Source: an uncultured Clostridia bacterium (GTDB taxonomy: Bacteria > Bacillota > Clostridia > Peptostreptococcales > Anaerovoracaceae). From it: DNA of 64,000 nt. Numbering within the stretch: position 1 is the first letter of the stretch; each line of letters starts with the position of its first letter. Both the position numbers and the translations under genes were made by a program. Shown in pieces: positions 42,536-51,286 of the stretch. Where the stretch lies: positions 62,001 to 126,000 of the forward strand of contig CAKQQT010000005.1 of assembly GCA_934271235.1 (NCBI GenBank), in the 5' to 3' direction. The notes under the pieces are model-generated. The model was not told the origin of the DNA. It did not search any database and saw only the letters and a program-made list of their open reading frames with translations.

Positions 42536-45031
42536 TTATTTTGTCTTTGTTTCCAGCTTGGTCGCTTCTTTGTAAGGACGAACCAGCATGTAGATGATCA
42601 GTGCCAGTGCCGCGAGCGCGAAGATCAAGCCGATCACGTTCAGGTGACCTGTGAACGCGTTGCCGAACTGGTTGATCATTAATGCTACCAGATATGCGAA
42701 ACCGCACTGATAACCGATCGCGAACCAAGTCCATTTTGCGTTGTTCATTTCACGCTTGATCGCACCGATCGCTGCGAAGCAAGGTGCGCACAGCAGGTTG
42801 AATACCAGGAACGCGTAGCCGCTGATCGGCGTGAATACGGATGCCAGAGTCGTGTAAACGTCTCCTGCCGCGCCGTAGAGGATACCCATGGTACCAACGA
42901 TGTTTTCCTTTGCGACCAGACCGGTGATGGATGCAACGGTTGCTTCCCAAGTGCCGAATCCGAGTGGCGCAAAGATCCAGCAGATCGCGCCGCCGATAGC
43001 TGCTAAGATGGACTGATCCAGTTCGTCTTCTGCTAACATTCTGAAGCCTTCATCGGTAAATCCGAAATAGGATGTGAACCATACCAGGATGGTGGACAGT
43101 AAGATGATGGTACCTGCTTTCTTGATGAAGGACCATCCACGTTCCCACATGGAACGCAGTACGTTGCCCAGTGTCGGCATGTGGTAAGCCGGAAGTTCCA
43201 TAACGAACGGAGCCGGATCGCCTGCGAACATCTTGGTCTTCTTCAGCATGATACCGGAAATGATGATCGCTGCCATACCTACAAAGTATGCACTGGTTGC
43301 AACCCAAGCGGATCCGCCGAAGATCGCGCCTGCGATCATCGCGATGAACGGAACTTTCGCGCCGCAAGGGATAAAGGTCGTTGTCATGATCGTCATACGA
43401 CGGTCACGTTCATTCTCGATCGTACGGGAAGCCATGATACCAGGGATACCGCAGCCGGTACCGATCAGCATCGGAATGAAGGATTTACCGGAAAGACCGA
43501 ACTTACGGAAAATACGGTCGAGTACGAATGCGATACGAGCCATGTAACCGCAAGCTTCCAGGAAAGCAAGCAGTAAGAACAGTACGAGCATCTGCGGAAC
43601 GAAGCCGAGGACTGCGCCGACACCGGCTACGATACCGTCAAGCAGCAGTCCGGACAGCCATTCTGCCGTACCTGCGGATTCCAGAGCGTTGCCGATCAGG
43701 ACCGGGATACCAGGTACCCATGTACCGTAAGTGGAAGTATCCGGTGCACCGTAAGCCTCTTTGTAATCGGTATTGAGATATTCATCAACGGCTGCTTCGT
43801 AGTCGGCTTTGGTCACGCCGTCCACGGTTTCAACCGCCAGAGTTTCCTCATCTTCGACTTCATAGGAAACGCTTGCATCTGCCGGGACCAGAGTGTCTAA
43901 CTCTTCCAGTGCAGCTTTTGCAGCATCTTCGGAGTAGTCTTCGCTTTCCATATCCAGTGCAGCCGCGATGTCGTCTGTACCGTATTCGTCTGCGAACGCG
44001 CCGATGATCAGGTCGGTATCGCCGTACTGCTCTGCAGCTTCTTCGTACTGCGCGGTACCCATTCCGAAGAGATGATAACCGTCGCCGAACAGTCCGTCGT
44101 TTGCCCAGTCTGTCGCTGCGCTCCCGACCGTTACCATCGCGATGTAGTAAACAAGGAACATGATGACCGCGAAGATCGGCAGACCCAGCCAACGGTTGGT
44201 GACTACTTTATCGATCTTGTCGGAAGTGGACAGCTGTCCTTTGTTCTGTTTCTTGTAGCACGCCTTGATGATGGACGCGATGTAGATATATCTTTCGTTG
44301 GTGATGATGGATTCTGCGTCATCATCCATTTCTTTTTCAGCCGCCTTGATGTCTTCTTCGATGTGTGCCAGGACCTGCGGATCGATGTGCATGCTGTCAA
44401 GGACCTTATCATCTCTTTCAAAGATCTTGATCGCGTACCATCTCTGCTGTTCTTCCGGCATATTATGTACCGCTGCTTCTTCGATATGCGCCAGCGCGTG
44501 TTCTACAACGCCTGCGAACGTATGCATCGGAACGGTCTTGCTGTTCTTTGCCGCGTCGATCGCCGCTTCTGCCGCTTCCATAACGCCGGTGCCTTTTAAC
44601 GCGGAGATCTCAACGATCTTGCAGCCAAGCTGTCTGGAGAGTTCTTCGGTATTAATCTTGTCGCCGTTCTTCTTTACGATATCCATCATGTTGATGGCAA
44701 CAACGACCGGAATGCCGAGTTCGGTCAGCTGTGTGGTCAGGTACAGGTTTCTTTCCAGATTGGTACCGTCGATGATGTTCAGGATCGCGTCCGGACGTTC
44801 ACCGATCAGGTAGTTTCTTGCAACAACCTCTTCCAATGTATATGGAGAAAGGGAATAAATACCCGGAAGGTCGGTGATGATGACATCATCGTGCTTCTTT
44901 AATTTACCTTCTTTTTTCTCGACGGTTACGCCCGGCCAGTTGCCGACAAACTGGTTGGAACCGGTGAGCGCATTGAACAATGTGGTCTTACCACAGTTCG
45001 GGTTACCCGCAAGGGCAATTCTGATACTCAT
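42536..45031 (-). CDS. feoB: ferrous iron transporter FeoB with a large acidic insertion
   Basis: GTP-gated Fe(II) importer, 831 residues. G1 GNPNCGKTTLFN (9-20), G2 region PGVT, G3 DLPG (54-57), G4 NMMD (114-117). The GDI helical domain runs to about 265. The core has nucleoside-recognition (Gate) repeats with GFVPQM and IPCGAKVPF. Between the first two core TM segments (about residues 320-435) sits a strongly acidic, Glu/Asp/Tyr-rich insertion of about 115 residues that is probably extracytoplasmic. An operator lies upstream at 45079-45092. Confidence 0.95.
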   Translation of the reverse strand: MSIRIALAGNPNCGKTTLFNALTGSNQFVGNWPGVTVEKKEGKLKKHDDVIITDLPGIYSLSPYTLEEVVARNYLIGERPDAILNIIDGTNLERNLYLTTQLTELGIPVVVAINMMDIVKKNGDKINTEELSRQLGCKIVEISALKGTGVMEAAEAAIDAAKNSKTVPMHTFAGVVEHALAHIEEAAVHNMPEEQQRWYAIKIFERDDKVLDSMHIDPQVLAHIEEDIKAAEKEMDDDAESIITNERYIYIASIIKACYKKQNKGQLSTSDKIDKVVTNRWLGLPIFAVIMFLVYYIAMVTVGSAATDWANDGLFGDGYHLFGMGTAQYEEAAEQYGDTDLIIGAFADEYGTDDIAAALDMESEDYSEDAAKAALEELDTLVPADASVSYEVEDEETLAVETVDGVTKADYEAAVDEYLNTDYKEAYGAPDTSTYGTWVPGIPVLIGNALESAGTAEWLSGLLLDGIVAGVGAVLGFVPQMLVLFLLLAFLEACGYMARIAFVLDRIFRKFGLSGKSFIPMLIGTGCGIPGIMASRTIENERDRRMTIMTTTFIPCGAKVPFIAMIAGAIFGGSAWVATSAYFVGMAAIIISGIMLKKTKMFAGDPAPFVMELPAYHMPTLGNVLRSMWERGWSFIKKAGTIILLSTILVWFTSYFGFTDEGFRMLAEDELDQSILAAIGGAICWIFAPLGFGTWEATVASITGLVAKENIVGTMGILYGAAGDVYTTLASVFTPISGYAFLVFNLLCAPCFAAIGAIKREMNNAKWTWFAIGYQCGFAYLVALMINQFGNAFTGHLNVIGLIFALAALALIIYMLVRPYKEATKLETKTK

Positions 45032-45078
45032 TTCTAAATTCCTCTCTTTCTGTCGGTCAGCATTCGCTTGTCATTAAA

Positions 45079-45092
45079 TTAGCAATCGCTAA
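45079..45092. promoter_or_regulatory. Feo-regulon operator, copy 2 (between feoA and feoB)
   Basis: TTAGCAATCGCTAA, 48 bp before the feoB start, suggesting an internal promoter under the same repressor. Confidence 0.72.
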
Positions 45093-45138
45093 CCGAAAAA
45101 CTGAAAATCAAGGGAATCGCTTCCCCTCCGTTTTTGTC

Positions 45139-45366
45139 CTATTCAACTTCGACTTCGATCATACCGGCGTCTTCTTTTCTGAGCGACAGTTCATAGCCGC
45201 GCACGGTAACTTCGACCGGATCGCCGAGCGGTGCAACTTTACGGATGTATACTTCTACGCCTTTTGTCAGGCCCATATCCATGATACGACGCTTGACAGC
45301 ACCTTCGCCATGAAGCTTTACGACCTTGACGGTTTCACCGATCTTCGCATCTCTGAGCGTTTTCAT
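45139..45366 (-). CDS. feoA: FeoA SH3-like protein (1)
   Basis: 75 residues: MKTLRDAKIGETVKVVKLHGEGAVKRRIMDMG and then GLTKGVEVYIRKVAPLGDPVEV, the complete FeoA fold that helps FeoB. AAGGAGG precedes the ATG. Confidence 0.92.
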   Translation of the reverse strand: MKTLRDAKIGETVKVVKLHGEGAVKRRIMDMGLTKGVEVYIRKVAPLGDPVEVTVRGYELSLRKEDAGMIEVEVE

Positions 45367-45471
45367 TGTCTATTTCCTCCTTGCATGAAATTACTTTATT
45401 GTAATAGATGATGGCGCGGCCCTTTGCTGACCGCATTTATTTTAAGGGTCCATCCGCACGGAACGTTCCCT

Positions 45472-45693
45472 TTATATCATGATCTTTCTGGCCATTTCCT
45501 GGTCGATGGCGACTCTGGCCTCTTTCACATTGACGATCAGGTTGCCTGCCACCGTCGCGATCACAGTCACCGTACCGCCGACCACAAATCCCAGATTCTC
45601 AAGATGCTTTTTCACCTCAGGGCTGCCCCCGATCTTTTTGATGATGTTTTCCGTTCCCGCATCTGCAAGATTTAACGGCATCATATCTGTCAC
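45472..45693 (-). CDS. feoA: FeoA SH3-like protein (2)
   Basis: 73 residues: LNLADAGTENIIKKIGGSPEVKKHLENLGFVVGGTVTVIATVAGNLIVNVKEARVAID. A second, divergent FeoA and first gene of the feoA-feoA-feoB unit. Clostridial iron operons often carry two. Starts after two operator copies. Confidence 0.9.
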   Translation of the reverse strand: MTDMMPLNLADAGTENIIKKIGGSPEVKKHLENLGFVVGGTVTVIATVAGNLIVNVKEARVAIDQEMARKIMI

Positions 45694-45711
45694 CTCGCTT
45701 CTCGTTTCAGA

Positions 45712-45725
45712 TTAGCTTTTGCTAA
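45712..45725. promoter_or_regulatory. Feo-regulon operator, copy 3
   Basis: TTAGCTTTTGCTAA, in the 5' untranslated region of the first feoA, 19 bp before its start. Confidence 0.72.
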
Positions 45726-45744
45726 CTTCAACGTCAAAATTTAG

Positions 45745-45796
45745 TTAGCTCTCGCTAACCACATCTTATAATACACATTCTTTTGTCCTTTGTCAA
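45745..45796 (-). promoter_or_regulatory. feo operon promoter with operator copy 4
   Basis: Promoter TTGACA-N17-TATTAT on the minus strand (45768-45796), with TTAGCTCTCGCTAA (45745-45758) at the transcription start. Two operators 33 bp apart (same helical face) suggest cooperative binding by a DtxR/MntR- or Fur-class regulator not encoded in the window. Confidence 0.8.
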
Positions 45797-45856
45797 TAGT
45801 TTTTTAAGAAAATTTTAGATTTTTGAAGAATTTTTCGTCGGAAAAACGCGGAGAAA

Positions 45857-45885
45857 GCAAAAAGACGAGGTATGCCCTCGTCCTT
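45857..45885 (-). terminator. terminator of the AIM24-like gene
   Basis: GACGAGG-GCATA-CCTCGTC followed by TTTTTGC on the minus strand. Confidence 0.85.
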
Positions 45886-45926
45886 TTCGTTCCTATAATT
45901 GCTCGTCTGCTTTTCGCGCCGCGGTC

Positions 45927-46607
45927 TTAATTGCCCGATGTCGGTATAAATTCGCTGATCGCGCCCGCCACGCTCGAGATCGGCATCGTCTGCAGCCAGA
46001 CCTTGCCAGGCCCGGTAAGCAGCGTATTGAACAGTCCCTCGCCGCCCAGCAGTTTGTTCTTCAGGCCCGGTACCTGCCGGATCTCCATGCTCACGCTCGT
46101 CTCAAAGCCTGCCACATTGCCGGTGTCCACCAAAAGCTGCTGCCCCGGCGCCAGATCATATTCTACCAGATCGCCGTCGATCTCCGCAAACGCGATCCCG
46201 TTTCCGGAAAGCTTCTGCATAATGAAACCCTCACCGCCGAAAAGTCCGGCTCCCAGTTTGCGGCTGAAGTGGATATCCAGTTTCACGCCGGCCGTCGACG
46301 CCAGAAACGCGCGCTTCTGCAGGATAAACTCTCGGCCGCCCGTGATCTCCAGCGGAAGGACCTTTCCCGGAAAGCTCGACCCGAATGCGATCATCGCGTC
46401 GTTCGCCTCCGCGGTATAAATGTTCTGGAACATCGATTCGCCCGAAAAAGCCTTGGAAAACATTTTTCCCAAGCCGCCGCCTGTCGTGTCCATCCGGAAG
46501 TTCGTCGTCTGCCAGACCATCGAGCCTTTTTCGGTGATCATCTGCTCACCCCGGTTCAGATAACAGACCACTACCGGAAACGCGCCGCCTTTGATTTCGT
46601 ATTTCAT
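45927..46607 (-). CDS. TIGR00266/AIM24 family protein
   Basis: 226 residues, a beta-rich barrel protein with no TM helices. MKYEIKGGAFPVVVCYLNRGEQMITEKGSMVWQ is followed by several Gly-rich loops, including GAGLFGGEGFIMQKLSG and LKNKLLGGEGLFNTLLTGPG. These repeats define the family, which relates to mitochondrial AIM24; the molecular role in bacteria is unknown. Monocistronic with its own terminator. Confidence 0.9.
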   Translation of the reverse strand: MKYEIKGGAFPVVVCYLNRGEQMITEKGSMVWQTTNFRMDTTGGGLGKMFSKAFSGESMFQNIYTAEANDAMIAFGSSFPGKVLPLEITGGREFILQKRAFLASTAGVKLDIHFSRKLGAGLFGGEGFIMQKLSGNGIAFAEIDGDLVEYDLAPGQQLLVDTGNVAGFETSVSMEIRQVPGLKNKLLGGEGLFNTLLTGPGKVWLQTMPISSVAGAISEFIPTSGN

Positions 46608-46754
46608 CCTTTTCCCCTTTCCCGCGGAACATGCTGCTGCCCGCGCCAGAAACTTTTTTTATCTTCTACGTTGATTTTATTCGATTTTTGAGGAAAACGC
46701 AAGCGTCACGGCCGCGATCTTCCCGTTTTTGTCGTCATCCGTCGTTTTTCGCCG

Positions 46755-48044
46755 TCATTCGTCATAAGGCTCGTCGCCGTCGTCGTACCACTCGTCCCAA
46801 GCCTCGTCTTCGTCATCGTAGTCTCCCGGATTATCCTCCCAGAGATCTTCCGGATTATCGTAATCGTCGCGCACCCCGCCCCACGGTATGGTACCGCCGT
46901 TTCCGCTGTTCCCGCCGTTCTTGTCATCTCTGCCCGACTTTTTCGGATCAAAATAGCCGAAAGAATACAGCATATATTCGCTGTCGTTCTCATGTTTGAA
47001 GCATAGACCGGACGCGAGCAGCTCATGGTCATCGGTGTACCAATAAAGTTTTATGGAACGATGGTCTTCCTCCAGCCGGTCAAAATCCCGACACTTGACC
47101 TCTTCATCCGGTTCTCCCAGCGAAGTGTATTTCAGACAGCTCACCGGCATGCCCTCGATCGGCAGCTTCCCGCCGTACAGCTTCTTGAGACGTTTCTGCT
47201 CCTCCGCAGCCTGTCTGCGCTGTTCGGCGCGTGCCTCTGCGTCCCGGTCGGCCTTGTACTTTGCGACTTGCTTGCGCAGCGTATTGACTGCATCCTGCCA
47301 ATCGGTATCGTACCGCAGATCGATCTCGCGAAGCTCCTCACTGCCGCCGACATATTCCTTTACGTTTTCATAGGTCCCGGCATATTCGCAGAACACCGCC
47401 AGCCCCTGCGCGTCCCGGTAATCCGGTACTTTTTCAAAAAGCTTCTCCGCCGTCGCATAATCCCCGCCGGCCAGCGCCTGCAGCGCCTTTTCATATTCCT
47501 GCGCCTGCTGCTGTTGATGCTCCACAGCCCCCAGCACAAGCAGCCCGCCAAGCAAGACCAGCACAAGCAGGAGCCGCCGCACCGACTTTTTGTCAAACCG
47601 CCGTTTTGCTCGCTGTCCCACGACCGGCCGCGCGGTCTGCTTCGCTCGCTCCGCCGACGATTGGCCCACGCTCGCCTTATCTGCCGGTTCCGCCCGCTCC
47701 GAAGTGTCGAGATCTGCCGCCGTTTGCCGCCCCGCGCTCGCCTCTGACTTTCCTACTTTCTGCGCTGCTTGCGGCTTCTTTCCTTTCGTATCCCACTGCG
47801 CAGGCTTTTCCGCCCTTGCAAGAACGTGTTTCGTCCGCTCCGGCGGATACGGCGCATCCGCTTCCGTGCAGCGGATCACTTTCATCACCTGTCCGACCCG
47901 GACACGATCCTCTTTGCCGAACGGGACCGAGACAAACTCCCCCGCTCGCAGACTCTCATCCTCCGTGATATAGGAAAACGTCCGAGTCGCGTTGCCGAAC
48001 CGGACCATGCAATAGATATATTCCTGTACTGCCTTGCTTTCCAT
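46755..48044 (-). CDS. membrane protein with PriA 3'BD-like N-domain and acidic tail
   Basis: 429 residues. The first 60 residues (YIYCMVRFGNATRTFSYITED...VSVPFGKEDRVRVGQVMKV) resemble the small beta-barrel DNA-3'-end-binding domain of PriA. A charged linker of about 90 residues follows, then one TM helix (about 158-176), an extracytoplasmic helical region with TPR-like YEKALQALAGGDYATAEKLFEKVPDYRDA, and an Asp/Glu/Gly-rich C-terminus. Function unknown. Confidence 0.75.
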   Translation of the reverse strand: MESKAVQEYIYCMVRFGNATRTFSYITEDESLRAGEFVSVPFGKEDRVRVGQVMKVIRCTEADAPYPPERTKHVLARAEKPAQWDTKGKKPQAAQKVGKSEASAGRQTAADLDTSERAEPADKASVGQSSAERAKQTARPVVGQRAKRRFDKKSVRRLLLVLVLLGGLLVLGAVEHQQQQAQEYEKALQALAGGDYATAEKLFEKVPDYRDAQGLAVFCEYAGTYENVKEYVGGSEELREIDLRYDTDWQDAVNTLRKQVAKYKADRDAEARAEQRRQAAEEQKRLKKLYGGKLPIEGMPVSCLKYTSLGEPDEEVKCRDFDRLEEDHRSIKLYWYTDDHELLASGLCFKHENDSEYMLYSFGYFDPKKSGRDDKNGGNSGNGGTIPWGGVRDDYDNPEDLWEDNPGDYDDEDEAWDEWYDDGDEPYDE

Positions 48045-48157
48045 GCTGCGCGGATACCTCCTGTGCTTTCTATTATCTGCAGTATACCATTTTCCAGCGA
48101 TCGCTTCAATGCCGAAGCTTCCAATTTAAAAGATGTGTAAACCGCAAAGAACATGGC

Positions 48158-48182
48158 AGAAAAAGCAGGCTCATTGCCTGCT
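48158..48182 (-). terminator. terminator of the 81-residue ORF
   Basis: GCAGGC-AATGA-GCCTGC followed by TTTTTCT on the minus strand, overlapping the ORF's stop codon. Confidence 0.82.
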
Positions 48183-48426
48183 ATATGATCGGCCCCCAAA
48201 AGGCTACGTCGTCCATCCATTCTGCCATTGAATTGTGCATTTTCCGTCTCACGCTTCGCGTTGCCCACCACGCCTTTTCGTATATCTTCAGCTGCAAGCC
48301 GTGCGGAAGCGGTCCCAGGAATACTCTGACCCATAAGGTCGCTGCTTTTCGCGCTACCACTATAAGTTTGATACGTAATGGCGCCTCTTTCATAATCCGG
48401 GTAATTTGTTCGTCTGTCAGAAACAT
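48181..48426 (-). CDS. 81-residue hypothetical protein
   Basis: MFLTDEQITRIMKEAPLRIK..., basic and Trp-rich, with a hydrophobic stretch at about 22-42. A weak AGAAAGG lies 11 nt upstream, and a terminator hairpin begins at the stop codon, which supports expression. No family recognised. It adjoins the CRISPR array on its trailer side. Confidence 0.5.
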   Translation of the reverse strand: MFLTDEQITRIMKEAPLRIKLIVVARKAATLWVRVFLGPLPHGLQLKIYEKAWWATRSVRRKMHNSMAEWMDDVAFWGPII

Positions 48427-48486
48427 TCAGTACCAACCTTTCTGCTGCATTTCAGCTTCGCTTTCATTTTCTCCAAAGTATCCTGA

Positions 48487-48640
48487 TTATGCAAATATAA
48501 ACTCTACAATTTCCGATAAGTCTGCTAATGACTTCCCATCATAGAATTTATCATTCATAACTTCATCAATAGTTCCATATGTTTTTGTATTTTCTCCATA
48601 CCACACCTGAAAAGTTGCCGCTTGCGAGGCATGACTTTCC
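48487..48640 (-). pseudogene. possible remnant of a small gene next to the array trailer
   Basis: The minus strand reads TFQVWYGENTKTYGTIDEVM and continues to ADLSEIVEFIFA before a stop at 48487. It looks protein-like but has no start or ribosome-binding site, and a stop in the same frame lies just upstream. Either a frameshifted remnant or chance. Confidence 0.3.
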
Positions 48641-48680
48641 TTTCCAGTTTTTCAAAAGCGTAACAACAAAAAATTCTACT

Positions 48681-49376
48681 CATACCCCACGTTATAAAAT
48701 TACACTACTCTCAAACTATGCAATATCTTTGTTACTAACAGACACAGTTCGACAACCATATGAAATTACACTACTCTCAAACTGGGAACAGTTACATCAA
48801 GAAGGTAACTGTGTTCGACAACCATATGAAATTACACTACTCTCAAACACCGCAACAATGCTTTTAATGCACAGCAGGGTTCGACAACCATATGAAATTA
48901 CACTACTCTCAAACCTATGCACTTCATACATCCTTGGAAGTCTTGTTCGACAACCATATGAAATTACACTACTCTCAAACGCTTCTCACTATATAGCAGC
49001 AATATCCGTTGTTCGACAACCATATGAAATTACACTACTCTCAAACAGAAGCGCGGCGTGGATCCGGCGCTGGTGAGTTCGACAACCATATGAAATTACA
49101 CTACTCTCAAACTTGAATACAATTATTTAAATTACAATGCAGGTTCGACAACCATATGAAATTACACTACTCTCAAACTGTATCTCGATTCCGTATTTTT
49201 CAGCAGTCGTTCGACAACCATATGAAATTACACTACTCTCAAACCATGCTGATGGCATAATTTGACGAAAGGAGGTTCGACAACCATATGAAATTACACT
49301 ACTCTCAAACATCCGTATGCACCCGGCGCTTCAACTAATAGTTCGACAACCATATGAAATTACACTACTCTCAAAC
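48681..49376 (-). CRISPR. type II-A CRISPR array, 11 repeats of 36 bp, 10 spacers of 30 bp
   Basis: Ten identical repeats start at 48747, 48813, 48879, 48945, 49011, 49077, 49143, 49209, 49275 and 49341. Each begins GTTCGACAACCATATGAAAT on the plus strand. An eleventh copy, degenerate in its first half (48681-48716), marks the trailer. All spacers are exactly 30 bp. Transcription is on the minus strand, as shown by the tracrRNA anti-repeat and the trailer position, so the leader is at the csn2 side. No spacer match elsewhere in the window was noticed. Confidence 0.98.
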
Positions 49377-49407
49377 CTCAATTTTCGAATAAACGCCACT
49401 ACACGCC

Positions 49408-49421
49408 GTAATTTCATATGG
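49408..49421 (+). repeat. 14-bp inverted copy of the repeat core in the CRISPR leader
   Basis: GTAATTTCATATGG on the plus strand is the reverse complement of CCATATGAAATTAC inside every repeat. It lies between the first repeat (ends 49376) and the csn2 stop (49429). In a minus-strand transcript it forms an anti-repeat able to pair with the first repeat. Confidence 0.75.
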
Positions 49422-49428
49422 GCACACG

Positions 49429-50100
49429 TTAGTGTATCTCACATAAATCAATATCAATTATATACTCATTGCTGCTATGATTCAATCGAATCTGCTGATC
49501 GCAAATAAAAAGTATATACAAATCATAGTAACTGGCACACGTCTCAATATATGCATAGTCATTCATGGTCAAATAAGCATTACAGTTTACAAAGAGAAAT
49601 ACATTTTTACTCAATAATTTTTGCATATTTGTCATATACTCTATGGACCTTTCCGCAAAGCTGCCTTTCGGATCGTGCATGCGTACCGAGTAGTTTTTCA
49701 GGACAGCAGAGAACACAAAATCTTCTTCAAACTCCAGTTGATAATCTGACTGATGGTTCAGTACATTTAAGGTTTCTAACAACTTTCCGTTAATCTCTGC
49801 AAAAGAGCTTAGCAGATCCTGACTCTCCGCGACACTCTGTAAAGATAAGAAAAGTTTTTTCTGTATTTCCCGTTTTTCATAAGTTAAGTCAAAAGGTGTG
49901 AAGATAACATCTGCATAACGTATTAGATCGTATCTGTCTTCGTTATCATACAAGGAAATTTCATCACTTTTTTTCTCAAGAACTTCTTTTAGCATAAGTG
50001 TCACTTGTTCGAAGATTCTGGAAGACTCCAACGCAAGCACATTCGCTTTTCCTTTTTTTAATTCCATGGACAGAGAAATTTTAGGGCAGATCAGTTTCAT
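49429..50100 (-). CDS. csn2: Csn2, type II-A adaptation protein
   Basis: 223 residues, a ring-forming tetrameric dsDNA-end binder acting with Cas1-Cas2 and Cas9 in spacer acquisition. [37 protein letters not shown] and [18 protein letters not shown] match the Csn2 core. The length is close to the 220 of S. pyogenes. Its ATG overlaps the cas2 stop (ATGA). Presence of csn2 defines subtype II-A. Confidence 0.92.
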   Translation of the reverse strand: MKLICPKISLSMELKKGKANVLALESSRIFEQVTLMLKEVLEKKSDEISLYDNEDRYDLIRYADVIFTPFDLTYEKREIQKKLFLSLQSVAESQDLLSSFAEINGKLLETLNVLNHQSDYQLEFEEDFVFSAVLKNYSVRMHDPKGSFAERSIEYMTNMQKLLSKNVFLFVNCNAYLTMNDYAYIETCASYYDLYILFICDQQIRLNHSSNEYIIDIDLCEIH

Positions 50101-50417
50101 AGCACTACAAGCCTTTCATCCGTATCTATGATATCATTTTTTGATGATCCGATCACAAATTCCATACGTGCATATTGCTTTTCCGTTATCACAAGAAGCT
50201 GTACCAAGCCAGAATTCGGTTTATTCATTTTGACTGCCTGTACGATCGCATCTGCGACCGTTGTGTTTAAGGCAAGCTTGCAGTACACGCTCTCCTGCAT
50301 CATCAGGAATCCCTTTTGGATCAAAAATTTTCGAAATTTGCGATATTGCCGCTTATTTTCTCCGGTTTCCGTCGGCAGATCAAAAAAGACAATGACTCTC
50401 ATATACCTATAATTCAT
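50097..50417 (-). CDS. cas2: Cas2, type II
   Basis: 106 residues: [33 protein letters not shown] with the ferredoxin-fold Asp after VIVFF. The N-terminus matches the MSYRYMR opening of type II-A homologues. Overlaps cas1 by 11 nt. Confidence 0.96.
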   Translation of the reverse strand: MNYRYMRVIVFFDLPTETGENKRQYRKFRKFLIQKGFLMMQESVYCKLALNTTVADAIVQAVKMNKPNSGLVQLLVITEKQYARMEFVIGSSKNDIIDTDERLVVL

Positions 50418-51285
50418 TTCTATAAAACTTTATTAAAGAAACGTCTCTTTCATTCAAAGCATCAAATAAACTTCGGCAGTAAATCTTGATCGCATTGCTG
50501 ACAAAATTGTTTTTACCGTCAATGATAACACTCTCACCTAAGAATTGCAGTACCTGCATTTTTTCATCGTGTTCAAAACAGACAGGGTTCATTGCTTTTA
50601 CCGTCCGGTCGATCAAAATGCGAAAAGGTTCCATAAAATCTGATGCAAGATTGAACGGATTGAACATATTATCATGAAATAATCCGAGCTGCGTGATATA
50701 TCCGTTTGCTGCGATCTCACGATTAAAACAGGAAAGCAAGATCCCATACCCGTAATTCAGCGCTGCGTTAATTGAATTTTCTGCGCTTCTGGTAAATTCC
50801 ATACCGAATAACGCATTAAAATATACTTTCGCCGCATGCCCTTCCCGGTTTGTCACATCTCCGGGTTCTATCTCCCGGATGTATTGAGCAAGCAGATCTG
50901 CCTGCTCAATACATCCGCTGTCTCTTAGAAATTCTGATTGCTTTCTTATCTTTTCAGCAACGATTTCTGTCCAGATGAGTTCTTTTTCTGTCTGTTTCCA
51001 AGATATCTGCTTTTTAACTTTTAAGCTCGTATCATGACTCCCATAATACGGCAATAGTTCAGAGTGCGGATTATGCTGTTCATCACAGAAAATGATCTTT
51101 ACTTTTTTCTTGGTTAGTTCACATAGGAGTGCCGCAGTCAAAGATACTGCTGTAGATTCTACAATCAGCATTCCGATCTCGCTTAAATGCACCCGTCTGG
51201 TTTCATCCTGTTTGCGAACAACCAAGTAGTCCATTTTATAGTCCAGCTTCGCATAGCCTCGAACCACGATCGTACGCCAGCTCAT
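50407..51285 (-). CDS. cas1: Cas1, type II
   Basis: 292 residues; metal-dependent integrase. Active-site residues lie in TNREGHAAK (E148), [10 protein letters not shown] (H204) and ASDFMEPFR (E219). Begins one base after the cas9 stop codon. Confidence 0.97.
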   Translation of the reverse strand: MSWRTIVVRGYAKLDYKMDYLVVRKQDETRRVHLSEIGMLIVESTAVSLTAALLCELTKKKVKIIFCDEQHNPHSELLPYYGSHDTSLKVKKQISWKQTEKELIWTEIVAEKIRKQSEFLRDSGCIEQADLLAQYIREIEPGDVTNREGHAAKVYFNALFGMEFTRSAENSINAALNYGYGILLSCFNREIAANGYITQLGLFHDNMFNPFNLASDFMEPFRILIDRTVKAMNPVCFEHDEKMQVLQFLGESVIIDGKNNFVSNAIKIYCRSLFDALNERDVSLIKFYRNEL

Positions 51286-51286
51286 G

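Noticed and set aside
47885..48436. 183-codon minus-strand frame over the array-side small ORF
   Set aside because: Crosses the terminator at 48158-48182 and overlaps the start of the PriA-like gene; the 81-residue frame fits the terminator better.
48717..49340. Self-targeting by the ten II-A spacers
   Set aside because: By eye no spacer has a long match elsewhere in the window; a genome and phage search would be needed.
48681..49376. GTTCGA-containing repeats as tRNA T-arms
   Set aside because: They are parts of perfect 36-bp CRISPR repeats at 66-bp periodicity.
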